Below, piece after piece: positions 37,943-48,392 of a stretch of DNA of 64,000 bases. The DNA lies in the NCBI GenBank assembly GCA_028277645.1, contig JANQFV010000037.1, positions 1 through 64,000 on the forward strand, written 5' to 3'. Below the pieces are notes generated by a model. That model saw nothing but the letters and a program-made list of their open reading frames with translations, searched no databases and was not told the DNA's origin. Numbering within the stretch: position 1 is the first letter of the stretch; the number at the start of each line of letters is the position of its first letter. A program made the position numbers and the translations under genes. This stretch comes from Phycisphaerae bacterium (GTDB taxonomy: Bacteria; Planctomycetota; Phycisphaerae; UBA1845; Fen-1342).

Positions 37943-39889
37943 CTACAGCGCGACCGGCTCCTCTACCGGGGCCGCGGCCTGCGCTTCATCGTCCTCGGTC
38001 GTCGGGCTCGACTTCGGCTTCGGCGGCTCCTGGTAGTTCGTCAGCGTCGTACAGTACGCCTGCCGACCGTCGAACGTCGTCACCGAGCAGGTCGACTTAA
38101 AGAAGTCGAGCTCTTTGCACACGTTCCCGGCCTTGGTAAGGATGCCGAGCAAGCCGCTAAGCATCGGATTGTTGCTGACGTCCGGCATCATCCGCATACC
38201 GAAGGCAATCGCCGGCAGTATCTGACCGAGTTGCTCGCCCAGTTTGGACAGGTCCTGGAAACTGAATGCAACCACCTGCGCCGACAAGGGCAAACCTTCC
38301 GCCAGAAACCGCTCGTTCTTGGTGAAGTTGTCGGCCTGTCCCGCGCCGGCCTCGAGCGCCGACGTGACGATCTCGGGACCGTTGCCGATGAACAGGTGCC
38401 CGCCTTTGATGCCGAAGATGGGCCGCCCCAGCCCCGGAATCATCGCGAACATCGGCGGCAAAATGACGCGTTTGAAACCTTCCGCGCCTTCGAGCTCGGC
38501 ATCTTCCACGCCCCCATTCTGCTCGACGAGCAGCGAGTCCAGCAGCACGCAAAGCTGCTGTAGCGCCGCGTTCGCCTTCTCCTCGTCGCTCACCTTCAGA
38601 ATCCACACCGAACCGGGCAGGAACGGCGTCGGAATCGGCGCCGAGAACGTCGCCATCGAACCATCGATCCACGACAGCAGGTCTTGCTCCACATCGATCG
38701 GCATCTCCGCCCGCACGGCGTCCCACTGGGCGATCATCTCGTCGCCTTCGGGCACCTCGTCGCGTACGAAACGAATCGCCTCCGTGTACAGTGCGTGCAG
38801 ATCGATTCCGCTGTTAACGCTGACGTCAGTCGCGATGGCCGGGATGTACTTCAACGGCTGCTTCAGCGGCGGATTGGAGTAGAACACCTTATACAGCGGC
38901 CGCGACTTCGCATCGTCGCGTAGCAGCACGATTTCCTCGGTGCGAGTCTGCAATCCGTCCGTGGACGACACACCCGCGACGTATTCCCAGATGTCCAGCG
39001 CATCGACGATCTTCGGCAGGAAACCGAGCGGGTTGGGGGCCGGCTCGCCTTCGACCGCAGGCGCCTCGGCCGCTGCCGCCGCCGCGCCCATTTCGGCGAA
39101 CGCCCGCCCCTGCTCCATCAGCTTGCCGACTTCGATGAAGTACATGCTGTCTGCGCCGTCCGGCAACTGCGCAAACGCCTTCTTGAAGCGCTCCGTGCTG
39201 GCCAGAGTGGCCTCGGCACCGCCTTCGCCGTCCAGCAGGGCCAGCACCTGGTCCGCCATGGACGAGCCGATGCCTAGCAGCAGTACGTCGCCGTGCCGCG
39301 CGAGCGTGAGCTTGACCGGCACCACGCCCCCGGCCACCGTGATGCGCTTGATCACACACTCCGCCCGTTTCTCCGTCGCGACGTCAAACGTCTCCGGCGG
39401 CGCGAGCCCAACCAGATTATCCAGCACCGCGCTGAGACCTTCGTAGTCCGCATCGAGCTGGCCGGCGGTCGGAATCAGCAGATATACAAAGTCCGCCCCA
39501 AATGGCGGCGCCAGACGCATCGCGAACGTGAACTCCTGGCCGGCCAATCCCGCCCATTCGACGCCCGCGGCCAGATCGGTGATCTTTTGCCACTGCTCGT
39601 CAAACGCCTCGATATCGCCGCCATTCTCCTTGATCGCCCCGCGAATCATGCGGCGGATGTCGCGGTCGAAGTTCTGCTTGCAGATCGCATCCCAGACGCG
39701 CTCGAACTGCTCGGTCACGAACGACATGCCGTCGTGGTTGCGCGTGTGGACGCAAATCATCGAGTCGGCCGGCACCGCCCGCGAAAGCTTATACGCGCTG
39801 ATGTCTGCCTTGGTGCTGGTCGCCAGAGCACACAGGCCCACGAGCATCGCTGCTCCCAGGCGCCAACCAAGCCGAACGGAACTAGTCAT
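37943..39889 (-). CDS. Large secreted hypothetical protein (DUF3352-like)
   Basis: Signal peptide; VPADSMICVHTRNHDG, repeated alpha/beta modules. Confidence 0.6.
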   Translation of the reverse strand: MTSSVRLGWRLGAAMLVGLCALATSTKADISAYKLSRAVPADSMICVHTRNHDGMSFVTEQFERVWDAICKQNFDRDIRRMIRGAIKENGGDIEAFDEQWQKITDLAAGVEWAGLAGQEFTFAMRLAPPFGADFVYLLIPTAGQLDADYEGLSAVLDNLVGLAPPETFDVATEKRAECVIKRITVAGGVVPVKLTLARHGDVLLLGIGSSMADQVLALLDGEGGAEATLASTERFKKAFAQLPDGADSMYFIEVGKLMEQGRAFAEMGAAAAAAEAPAVEGEPAPNPLGFLPKIVDALDIWEYVAGVSSTDGLQTRTEEIVLLRDDAKSRPLYKVFYSNPPLKQPLKYIPAIATDVSVNSGIDLHALYTEAIRFVRDEVPEGDEMIAQWDAVRAEMPIDVEQDLLSWIDGSMATFSAPIPTPFLPGSVWILKVSDEEKANAALQQLCVLLDSLLVEQNGGVEDAELEGAEGFKRVILPPMFAMIPGLGRPIFGIKGGHLFIGNGPEIVTSALEAGAGQADNFTKNERFLAEGLPLSAQVVAFSFQDLSKLGEQLGQILPAIAFGMRMMPDVSNNPMLSGLLGILTKAGNVCKELDFFKSTCSVTTFDGRQAYCTTLTNYQEPPKPKSSPTTEDDEAQAAAPVEEPVAL

Positions 39890-40138
39890 CGTGATTCTCC
39901 TTCTCATCGATTCTTGCCCGAGCGCCGCGTGTGGGTCCGCCAGCGCCTGCCTCCATATTCGCGTGCCGCGGGCTGCCGCTGGCAACGTGCCGCGCAGCCT
40001 GCAAACGACCGCGTCATCATATCGTTCATCTCGACCCCTGGGACCGATTCCGCGCAGACAAAGACAGGTACGTGCAATTTCCGACAGGACGGGGCCTTGG
40101 TGGTCGCGAAGTGCCCGAATCCCCCAGTCCTTTAATCC

Positions 40139-42217
40139 CTACCGTTTCCTTTTCTGCGGCCGACGATGTTGCCCCTGCGGCTGCCAGGACTTCTTCTCCC
40201 GCTTCTTCAAGCCTTCTTTGGGACGCGCGTCAGCGACAGCCACCTTCAACTCCGGCGAGTCTTTGAGCTCCTTGATGTGATCACGCAGCGCTGCCGCCTT
40301 CTCGAAGTCCAGCTCTTCGGCCGCCTGGAGCATCTCCTGTTCGAGTTGCCGGATCAGCTCGTCGCGGTCATAGTCCCCCTCATCCGCGTGAACGGCCTCC
40401 CGCACGCGCCGCATCGCCGCCACTTCGCCGATCAGACTGTTGCGAATCTCCTTCCGCACCGTGTCTGGCGTGATGCCGTGCTCCTCGTTGTACTTGAGCT
40501 GGATCTCGCGACGGCGCTCCGTCTCATCGATTGCCTGCCGCATCGCCTTGGTCGTCTTGTCCGCATAGAGGACGACCGTCGCGTCCACGTTTCGGGCACA
40601 GCGTCCAATCATCTGGATCAACGACGTTGCACTCCGCAGGAAACCCTCCTTGTCCGCATCCAGAATTGCCACCAGCGACACTTCCGGCAGGTCCAGCCCT
40701 TCGCGCAACAGATTGACACCCACCAGCACATCGAAATTGCCCACGCGCAGGTCGCGCAAGATCTCAACGCGCTCCAATGTGTCGATCTCGCTGTGCAGGT
40801 AGCGCCCCCGCAAGCCCGCCTGCTGCAAGTATGTCGAAAGATCCTCCGCCAACCGCTTAGTCAACGTGGTGATCAACACACGCTGCCCAGCCGCAACGCG
40901 CTCCTGGCAACGCTCCAACAGATCGGGCACTTGTCCGCGCGCCGGACATACTTCAATCGCCGGATCAACCAGGCCGGTCGGTCGAATAATCTGCTCGACG
41001 ATTTCGCCGCCCGTCGCCTCCAGCTCATACGGCCCCGGCGTGGCGCTGACGAACAGCACCTTCTTCCACATCTGCTCGAACTCTTCGAACCGCATCGGGC
41101 GGTTGTCCAGGCAACTCGGCAGCCGGAACCCGTGCTCTACCAGCACCTGCTTGCGATTGCGGTCGCCGACGAACATCGCCCCGATCTGCGGAATTGTCAC
41201 GTGCGACTCGTCAACAATCAGCAGGAAATCCTCGGGAAAGTAATCCACGAGCGTATACGGCTTTGCACCCGCCGGCGTCCCGTTCAGATGTCGCGTATAA
41301 TTCTCGATCCCGCTGCAATATCCGACCTCGACCAGCATCTCCATGTCGTACTTGGTCCGCGCCAGCAACCGCTGCGCTTCTAGCAGCTTGCCCTGATGCC
41401 GTAACTGCATCACGCGCTCATCCAGCTCCGCGTTGATCGACTGCACCGCCTGCTGCACGCTCTCCTCCGGCAGCACATAGTGCACCGCCGGATAGATGAA
41501 CACCTCGTTCCGCTCTTGCAGTGTGCTCCCCGTCAGCGGGTTGATGTACGCGATCCGTTCCACCGTATCGCCGAACAGCTCGATGCGGATCGCGTATTCT
41601 TCGTGCGCAGGTGCAACCTCCACCACGTCACCCCGCACGCGAAAAGTCCCGCGCTTCAGCTCCGTATCGTTGCGGTCGTATTGCAGCCGCACAAACTTCC
41701 GCAGCAACTCGTCACGCTCCTGCTCCGCCCCCACGCGGACCTGAATCACGCTCGCTTTGTATTCGTCCGGCGACCCCAGTCCGAAAATGCATGACACGCT
41801 CGCGACCACGACCACATCCGGCCGCGACACCACCGAGCTCGTCGCCGCCAGCCGCAGCCGATCCAGATCGTCATTGCGCGACGCGTCCTTCTCGATATAG
41901 ATGTCGCGCTGCGGAATGTATGCCTCAGGCTGGTAGTAGTCGTAGTAACTGACAAAGTACTCCGCGGCGTTGTGCGGCAACAGCTCGCGAAACTCCTCGA
42001 AGAGCTGCGCCGCCAGCGTCTTGTTATGCGAGATGATCAACGTCGGAACACCGAGCCGCGCGATCACGTGCGCCATCGTGAACGTCTTGCCTGATCCCGT
42101 GACCCCCATCAACGTCTGCCGCGCCGCCCCCGCCTGAAAGCGCTCGACGATCCGCGCGATCGCCTCCGGCTGATCACCCCGCGGCTGAAACTCACTGACA
42201 ATCTGAAAGTCCGCCAT
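40139..42217 (-). CDS. uvrB: Excinuclease ABC subunit B
   Basis: [37 protein letters not shown]-terminal UVR motif. Confidence 0.98.
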   Translation of the reverse strand: MADFQIVSEFQPRGDQPEAIARIVERFQAGAARQTLMGVTGSGKTFTMAHVIARLGVPTLIISHNKTLAAQLFEEFRELLPHNAAEYFVSYYDYYQPEAYIPQRDIYIEKDASRNDDLDRLRLAATSSVVSRPDVVVVASVSCIFGLGSPDEYKASVIQVRVGAEQERDELLRKFVRLQYDRNDTELKRGTFRVRGDVVEVAPAHEEYAIRIELFGDTVERIAYINPLTGSTLQERNEVFIYPAVHYVLPEESVQQAVQSINAELDERVMQLRHQGKLLEAQRLLARTKYDMEMLVEVGYCSGIENYTRHLNGTPAGAKPYTLVDYFPEDFLLIVDESHVTIPQIGAMFVGDRNRKQVLVEHGFRLPSCLDNRPMRFEEFEQMWKKVLFVSATPGPYELEATGGEIVEQIIRPTGLVDPAIEVCPARGQVPDLLERCQERVAAGQRVLITTLTKRLAEDLSTYLQQAGLRGRYLHSEIDTLERVEILRDLRVGNFDVLVGVNLLREGLDLPEVSLVAILDADKEGFLRSATSLIQMIGRCARNVDATVVLYADKTTKAMRQAIDETERRREIQLKYNEEHGITPDTVRKEIRNSLIGEVAAMRRVREAVHADEGDYDRDELIRQLEQEMLQAAEELDFEKAAALRDHIKELKDSPELKVAVADARPKEGLKKREKKSWQPQGQHRRPQKRKR

Positions 42218-42244
42218 TGCCCGTCCAGGTCTGTTTCGAGCGGC

Positions 42245-44893
42245 CTATTGCTCCATCTTCCGCTGCGCCTCTGCGAGCAGCGCCACGAACTTCGGTTTCC
42301 AATCGACTCCACCCATTTCCGGATGCCACACCCGTTCCTGCGTTATCGCCTGCACGACGTCGCCCGCCGCACCTTCACGCAGTCTTAGCGACAACCAATT
42401 GTAGCGAGCTTCCCAATAGCGCTCCGGCGCTCGCTTGCGCAGGTTGGTCTCGCTCAGTAGCAACGCCCACGCTTCGCGCGCCTGGCCGATCTGTTCCGCC
42501 GTCACACCGTCGCCGAGCCGCGCCGTAACCACGCGCGCCCGCATTAGCCGCAGATCCCCGGACTCAGGCTGCTCCGCCAGCAGTTCATCGACCAGGGCAC
42601 TCGCCTCATCCAGGCGCCCCGCCAGTCGCAACATGTCTGCCCGCCCTAGTCGCACCGCACGCAACTCCGCCTGCCCCCGCGAGTGTCGCCGCAACCATTC
42701 CTCGAACGCCGTCAGCACATCCACCGTCGCGGCGGCCAGTCGTGCCGCCGCCCTGACGTTACCGGTCGCGACATGCCGATCTACCGCCGCACGCATGTCG
42801 CGTGTCAGGTCCGTCAGGATCGCCCCCGCCTGCTCAGGCTCCGCGTTGCCCACAAACGCACTCAGTAGCTCCGCCGCGCTCTCATACTGTCCCAACCGCT
42901 GATGGGTTCGAATACGTGCCGCCAGCAACGGTCCTACCAGTTCCACCGACAGGGCACCGGGATCAACCTGCCGCAACGCGTCCAGCGCCCCCACCGCATC
43001 ATCAATCTCCGCATTCATGAGCAACTCTGCCGCCGCGATTCGCGCCCGCACTGCCCAACTGCCGGCTGCGCCCGCTTCCGTCGCCTGCCGTCGTTCTGTC
43101 GCCAACGCGTACTTCAATAGACGCCCCACCACGCGCAGGGCTTCTTCCCGATAGGCGTCACTCGAAAGCGAATTACGTAAGCTCTCCAACACCCGGCGCT
43201 CACACACGACCTGCCGGTATTGCGCCTCTTCCCACCGCGGCGACGACCGGCTCACCTTGCCGAACTGTCGCGCCGCTGCTTCATGCTGCCCCGCCAGCTC
43301 CAGTGCGACCGGTAGCAACCACTCGGCCCGCTCGCGCTCGGAATGGTCGGCGTAGTTCTCCAGCAAATTCCGCAACGATGCCGCCAGGCGTTCGTAGTCC
43401 TCGGCGCGCCTGCGTTGTTCGGCGATCTCACCCCACAACTGGAATGCGAGCGTCGCCGCCCGCGGCGCGTCAACGTGATTCCGGTAACGTGTGGCCAGCT
43501 CCCTAAACGTTTGCGCCGCCGCGACCTTCTCTTCCATGAGAAACTGGCAACGCCCCAGCTCGAACAGCAGCGCACCGATCAGCTCTTTGTCCTGCGTCTC
43601 ACGCGCCAACGCGATCTCGAGTCGTTTCAGCGCGCCTGCATGATCACCGTCTGCCGCCAGCACCCCGGCCGAGTACAACAGTTCCGTTGCCGACAGCTCC
43701 GCCGGCGGCGCGTCGAGCGCCACGGCCGACCCGACGTACAACCGCGTCAGATCATGCCAGGGCGCACCCAGTTGCGCCAAGCGACGCATGCGCAGCAATC
43801 CCCGTTCGCGCACCTGCTGCGCCTGCCGGCGAACCGTCGCGTGCGCAGCGTCCGTGGAAGCAGCACGCCGCAATGTGTCTGCCTGCAACAGATAACTGTA
43901 CGCGTCGAGCAGGTGCGCAAAGTTGTAGTAGAACCGCAGCGGCATGTCCTCCGGCCTCAGCTTGCGGAGGTCCTTTTGCACCAGTGGCTCCAATACCCCG
44001 CGCGCATCGGCATGCCGCTCGCCATGCATGTTGCAGAGCGCCCATTCGCAGCGCGTCTGCGCGTCGACCATCAGTCCGGGGTTCGATTCGAGCGCCGTTT
44101 GAAATGCGCGTTCCGCATCACCCAGGCGACCCAGGTCACGCTGCGCCATGGCCAGCGCCATGTAACAGAGGCCGCGCGACGTTCCCAGCCGCCCCCACTC
44201 GATCAGTGTCTGAAATTTTCCTTTCGCGTCACGCAACCGGCGACGCTTCTCCGAAGGCTCTTCCGCCAGCATCGACAGGTAGTACTCGCACCAACCCCAG
44301 TTCAATGTAAGCTCGCGATAACTTCCATGCACTCGATCGTACACGCCCGCAGCCAGCAACTCTTCCTCCCGCCGTTCAACTCCACGCATCAGCGGGTCCA
44401 ACGTCGCGGCGGCCCGCGTATACTGATCCGCGGCACGTTCCAGCAACGTGGTCAGCCGCTCCCGATTAACGCGCTGGCCCAGCGTAATAACCAGCTCATC
44501 GACCAGCGGCGCCGCCCAGCCGCTGAGCACAACACCGCCACACTCGATCCGCAATTCCGCCAGCCGGACGCGATCGGAAAGCAGTCCCGCGCGCGCGACC
44601 CCTTCGAGTAACGTCAGCGCCGTCTCGTAGTGTGCAGCCGCCCGGCTGTACGCCGCATCACGTGCTGACCTCTCCGATGCCAGTCGCCCCCGCACAGCGT
44701 ACGCTCGGGCGAGCAGGCGCTCTTCGTTCAAACCGCGGGGCGGTTGGAGCTTCGCCTCCAGCACTTCCGTCATGCCGCGCTCAACCGCCTCGCGCAGCTC
44801 CTCGGAAATTGGCGGTTCCTGCCCCCAGACGGCGGGCACGCAGAGCAGCAGTGCGAGCCCCACCCACAGTCGATGCTCTGCCACACATGCCAT
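42245..44893 (-). CDS. Large TPR-rich secreted protein
   Basis: Signal peptide, TPR-like helices; last gene of the Exb-like cluster. Confidence 0.75.
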   Translation of the reverse strand: MACVAEHRLWVGLALLLCVPAVWGQEPPISEELREAVERGMTEVLEAKLQPPRGLNEERLLARAYAVRGRLASERSARDAAYSRAAAHYETALTLLEGVARAGLLSDRVRLAELRIECGGVVLSGWAAPLVDELVITLGQRVNRERLTTLLERAADQYTRAAATLDPLMRGVERREEELLAAGVYDRVHGSYRELTLNWGWCEYYLSMLAEEPSEKRRRLRDAKGKFQTLIEWGRLGTSRGLCYMALAMAQRDLGRLGDAERAFQTALESNPGLMVDAQTRCEWALCNMHGERHADARGVLEPLVQKDLRKLRPEDMPLRFYYNFAHLLDAYSYLLQADTLRRAASTDAAHATVRRQAQQVRERGLLRMRRLAQLGAPWHDLTRLYVGSAVALDAPPAELSATELLYSAGVLAADGDHAGALKRLEIALARETQDKELIGALLFELGRCQFLMEEKVAAAQTFRELATRYRNHVDAPRAATLAFQLWGEIAEQRRRAEDYERLAASLRNLLENYADHSERERAEWLLPVALELAGQHEAAARQFGKVSRSSPRWEEAQYRQVVCERRVLESLRNSLSSDAYREEALRVVGRLLKYALATERRQATEAGAAGSWAVRARIAAAELLMNAEIDDAVGALDALRQVDPGALSVELVGPLLAARIRTHQRLGQYESAAELLSAFVGNAEPEQAGAILTDLTRDMRAAVDRHVATGNVRAAARLAAATVDVLTAFEEWLRRHSRGQAELRAVRLGRADMLRLAGRLDEASALVDELLAEQPESGDLRLMRARVVTARLGDGVTAEQIGQAREAWALLLSETNLRKRAPERYWEARYNWLSLRLREGAAGDVVQAITQERVWHPEMGGVDWKPKFVALLAEAQRKMEQ

Positions 44894-44895
44894 CG

Positions 44896-45357
44896 TCAGC
44901 GGCCGTCCTCACCCGCCATGCTCACGGCGAACTGAATATTGTGAAACCCCGCGCTCACCGCCGCGTCCATTGCCCGTACGACGAACTTCCAGCGCACGCC
45001 TGTGTCCGCCCCGACCACAATCGGATTCTCCAGATCCGCACCGAGGTCTCGCCGCTGAGACAGGTACGATCGCAGCTCTGCGAAGGCATTCTCGCCAAGC
45101 GCCTCGTCCACGACGGTCACGTGCGCAGCCGCACCACCGCGGCGATCCTCGAGTGCGATCGTGATCCGCGGATTGATCTGCACCGCAATGCCCACCCCCG
45201 GCCCGCTGCGCGGATCCAGCTCTGTCTGAAGTACGCCCTGCTCCGACAGGCTCAATGATGCCCCCAGCAGAAAGAACACCAGCAACACCATGATGACATC
45301 CACCATAGGTGCTAGATTGGGCACGAACGTCGCCGGCGATTTCAGCGGCTGTATCAC
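44896..45357 (-). CDS. ExbD/TolR-type biopolymer transport protein
   Basis: FVPNLAPMVDVIMVLLVFFLLGASL. Confidence 0.9.
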   Translation of the reverse strand: MIQPLKSPATFVPNLAPMVDVIMVLLVFFLLGASLSLSEQGVLQTELDPRSGPGVGIAVQINPRITIALEDRRGGAAAHVTVVDEALGENAFAELRSYLSQRRDLGADLENPIVVGADTGVRWKFVVRAMDAAVSAGFHNIQFAVSMAGEDGR

Positions 45358-45869
45358 GAAGTCTCTTCCGGATCGAGGCCTTTATTGGCGGGGAACACGA
45401 CGTTGCTGATATCCGCGAGACCGCACGCGCGCAGCACGACTTCCACGTGCGCGTAGCGCACCTCGCGGTCGGCCCGCACGACGCAGCGTAGCGTGTCCCC
45501 GCTCTCGCGTGCCCGCCGAGCCCGCGCCGCGAGCAGCCGCTCGATCTGCTCGGACTCCAGACTCAGTTCCACGATGCGCTGCCCGTCCCAGTCGGTCACC
45601 AGATACTCCGCCGTGTCCCCGCGCGCGGTCTCAGGCCGCACGGTGATCGTCACCGTGTTCCCCAGTTCGCTCGGCTCGACAACCCGCGCCGCTTCCGCCC
45701 ACGGCAATTCCACGGGCTGCAGCTCCGTCGCTAGCTTGCTCGCCAGCAGGAAGAACACGATCAGACACATCATCACGTCCACCATCGGGGCGAGATTCAG
45801 CGTCATCGGCACGGGTTGAGGTGGCCGTGGCAGCACAACACCATTCCCGTTAGCGCGGCCGAGCCGCAT
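45354..45869 (-). CDS. ExbD/TolR-type biopolymer transport protein (second paralog)
   Basis: TLNLAPMVDVMMCLIVFFLLASKLA; start chosen at the internal Met near the ExbB stop. Confidence 0.88.
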   Translation of the reverse strand: MRLGRANGNGVVLPRPPQPVPMTLNLAPMVDVMMCLIVFFLLASKLATELQPVELPWAEAARVVEPSELGNTVTITVRPETARGDTAEYLVTDWDGQRIVELSLESEQIERLLAARARRARESGDTLRCVVRADREVRYAHVEVVLRACGLADISNVVFPANKGLDPEETS

Positions 45870-46671
45870 TCGGATCGGAGCTGCTCGTCGACGGTCTGCG
45901 CGGCTGCGCCGTCCGTGTCCGACCGACGTCGGTTGGTTCACTGATTGGATCATTCGAGACGCCGGCGGGCGCCGGGCGGAAGTACTCGAGCAGGTCGAGC
46001 GACTCCACCGTCGCCGCCACGGTCAGCGAATCAATCCGGTTGCGACAAACTCCGTAGAAGCCGATGCCCAGGATCGCCAATGCCAGTCCACCGAACGTGT
46101 TCACCAGCGCTTCACTGATGCCCTTGGCCAAATCACCGCCCGCACCGCCGGCCGCACCGAGTTCGCCAAATGCCCGAATCATGCCCCAGACAGTGCCCAG
46201 CAGACCCAGCAGCGGACCCAGGTTGCCGATGATGTTCAAGTATTCTGCCTTGCGAAACATGCGGCTGCTGAGCTCGCCGGACTTCTCCAGCGCCGCCGCG
46301 TGCATCGCATCGAAGCCGTGTCGGGCATGTTGCAGCGCAGTGCTCATCACCTGGGCGAAGTACGTGCTGCTGCCGCGCAAGCCGTCGAGACACTCACGGA
46401 ATCTGCGGGCTTCAATCTGCTGACGCGCCTCATTGATCTGCGCCGCCGGCACGATGCTTACCCGCCGCACTGCCAGAAAGTGCTCGATGATCAGCGCGAT
46501 CACGACGAACGATCCGGCAATGATGAAGTATGTCGGTAGTTCAATGCCGCGCCAGAAGATCTCCAGCAACGATTGACGCTGCCCCGGCGCCGACGTCTGC
46601 CCGAAAACCGGCAGCGCAGCGAGAAACGCGAATGCCAGCGGCAGCAGTGTTGCGTGAAGTCGCATATTCAC
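45850..46671 (-). CDS. MotA/TolQ/ExbB proton channel protein
   Basis: EYLNIIGNLGPLLGLLGTVWGMIRAF, GISEALVNTFGGLALAI. Confidence 0.93.
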   Translation of the reverse strand: MNMRLHATLLPLAFAFLAALPVFGQTSAPGQRQSLLEIFWRGIELPTYFIIAGSFVVIALIIEHFLAVRRVSIVPAAQINEARQQIEARRFRECLDGLRGSSTYFAQVMSTALQHARHGFDAMHAAALEKSGELSSRMFRKAEYLNIIGNLGPLLGLLGTVWGMIRAFGELGAAGGAGGDLAKGISEALVNTFGGLALAILGIGFYGVCRNRIDSLTVAATVESLDLLEYFRPAPAGVSNDPISEPTDVGRTRTAQPRRPSTSSSDPNAARPR

Positions 46672-46708
46672 TCCCGTCAGATGTTCATCGCAACCGGTTG
46701 CCCGCGCA

Positions 46709-47827
46709 TCAGCGGGAAAGATCCCGCCCGGTCACGATCTTCACTTGCCCACGATTGCCTTCCGCAATCCGCTTCATCCGCCGCGCTCCTTCCGTCTCCC
46801 GCGGCAGGTCGCTCGTGTCCTGCAGGAGCAGCTCGTCGAACACGAGACAGTAGATCCGCGCGCCGCCGTCATTCGCCCGGCCGATCTCATCAATCAGCGC
46901 GTCATCAAAGTACCCATCCGAGAAGAAGAACACGACATCCGGACGCAACGCCAACGCGCGCCGAATCGCTTGCAACGGCTCCGTCGCCCCACGCGGCGCC
47001 CGGTGATCGATCCAGTTGAAGAACTCCCGGCGTACACGCGCCTCCGCGCGCACCAGTTCTGGCCGAAAGCTCTCCGTCTGCACGCGTTCATCGTTGCCCG
47101 CACCGGTGCTGTAGAAGATGACGACGTTGAACGACTGCAACGGTTGCAGCCGGCCGATCGAGCGCTTCAGCTCCCGCTTGAGATCGTCGACCGCAACGAT
47201 GATCGAGCCCGAGAAATCGACCACATACGCCACGCGGTCGCCGCGCACGGTCAGATCCCAGATGCCCGCCTGCCCGATTCGGCCGGTGCCCGTACCGAAT
47301 CCTGATCCGAAGCCACCCGTGCCGGCCGCGCCTGCACCAGTGCCCGTCCCCAACAAGCTCAACGCCCCGGAGCCAAGCCCCAGCCCGCCGTGCCCCGGCC
47401 CGTCGCCGAACACACCTTCGAGCCCACCTGTCGAATCGCGCGACACCAGGTCGTCCAACGCCAGCCGCGGCAGGTCCAGCGATATTTCCTGCTGTAGCAC
47501 ATCACTCGTGGATCGGTTCTCCGGCTCCGTGAAAGACCTCGGCGTCGCCCAGCGAAAGCGCTGTGCGTCATCTGCATCGACACGACGCGTCACGCTGGCC
47601 GAGTACATCCCGGCGTTCGTGCCGTCTCGTGACAGCACTGTGAATGTCTTCAATGCCAACAGCCCGAACACGATCACGTGTATTGCCAGACTGACCGCGA
47701 TTGGCAACCAGAAATGCAGCAGGTGTCGAAAATGCAGATTGCGCGCTTCCCGATCGGAAAGCGGCGTCCGAAACGACGCCGCTCCGCCGGACCGACGTGT
47801 CGACACCACTGCGGTCCGCTCGCTCAC
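46709..47827 (-). CDS. Membrane-anchored vWA domain protein in a TonB/TolA-like position
   Basis: Single N-terminal TM, Gly-rich linker, MIDAS VVDFSGS, FFFSDGYFDD. Confidence 0.8.
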   Translation of the reverse strand: MSERTAVVSTRRSGGAASFRTPLSDREARNLHFRHLLHFWLPIAVSLAIHVIVFGLLALKTFTVLSRDGTNAGMYSASVTRRVDADDAQRFRWATPRSFTEPENRSTSDVLQQEISLDLPRLALDDLVSRDSTGGLEGVFGDGPGHGGLGLGSGALSLLGTGTGAGAAGTGGFGSGFGTGTGRIGQAGIWDLTVRGDRVAYVVDFSGSIIVAVDDLKRELKRSIGRLQPLQSFNVVIFYSTGAGNDERVQTESFRPELVRAEARVRREFFNWIDHRAPRGATEPLQAIRRALALRPDVVFFFSDGYFDDALIDEIGRANDGGARIYCLVFDELLLQDTSDLPRETEGARRMKRIAEGNRGQVKIVTGRDLSR

Positions 47828-47863
47828 GCGCGATTTCCTCTCACGAGTCGCGGTCGACCCCCG

Positions 47864-48268
47864 CTAACCTGCTCCGTCAGCCTGCGGCGTCGGCGGAGGT
47901 GTGGCGCCGCCGCCACCCGCGCCCTGCGCCACCTGCACAAAGCTCATGCGCGTCTCATACAACACCTGATCGAGCAGCTTCTTCTCCTCGGGTGTCAGAT
48001 TGCCCTTGGTCTTGTCCTCGATCATCTGCAGCATGTCGATGAAGTGCTTGGCTACCTCGATATTTGGCGGAATCCTCTCGCCCCCCGGGCCAGCCAACAG
48101 CCCCAGACCCGCCAGCGCTTGCACCACGATCAGATTGATCAGTTCGGCGAACGACGCCTCCGGCAACTTCTCGGTCGTGCCGGCCTCCTCCTGCAGCCGC
48201 TCCTTTTCGCGCTGGGCTTCCGCTTTCCAGTCATCATCAACAATGATCTTCTTCTCTTCGTCCGCCAT
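47864..48268 (-). CDS. DUF1844 family protein
   Basis: SFAELINLIVVQALAGLGLL...NIEVAKHFIDMLQMIEDKTKGNLTPEEKKLLDQVLYETRMSFV. Confidence 0.9.
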   Translation of the reverse strand: MADEEKKIIVDDDWKAEAQREKERLQEEAGTTEKLPEASFAELINLIVVQALAGLGLLAGPGGERIPPNIEVAKHFIDMLQMIEDKTKGNLTPEEKKLLDQVLYETRMSFVQVAQGAGGGGATPPPTPQADGAG

Positions 48269-48392
48269 GAGGGCACCTCTAAGCAGCGTGTCAGACTAGT
48301 TCAGTGAATGGTAGCCGCACCGAGCGTGGGGAACAACGCAGCCCACGCAGTGCCACACTGCTGTGTCAACAGTGGCCACCCTCGGAACAGCG

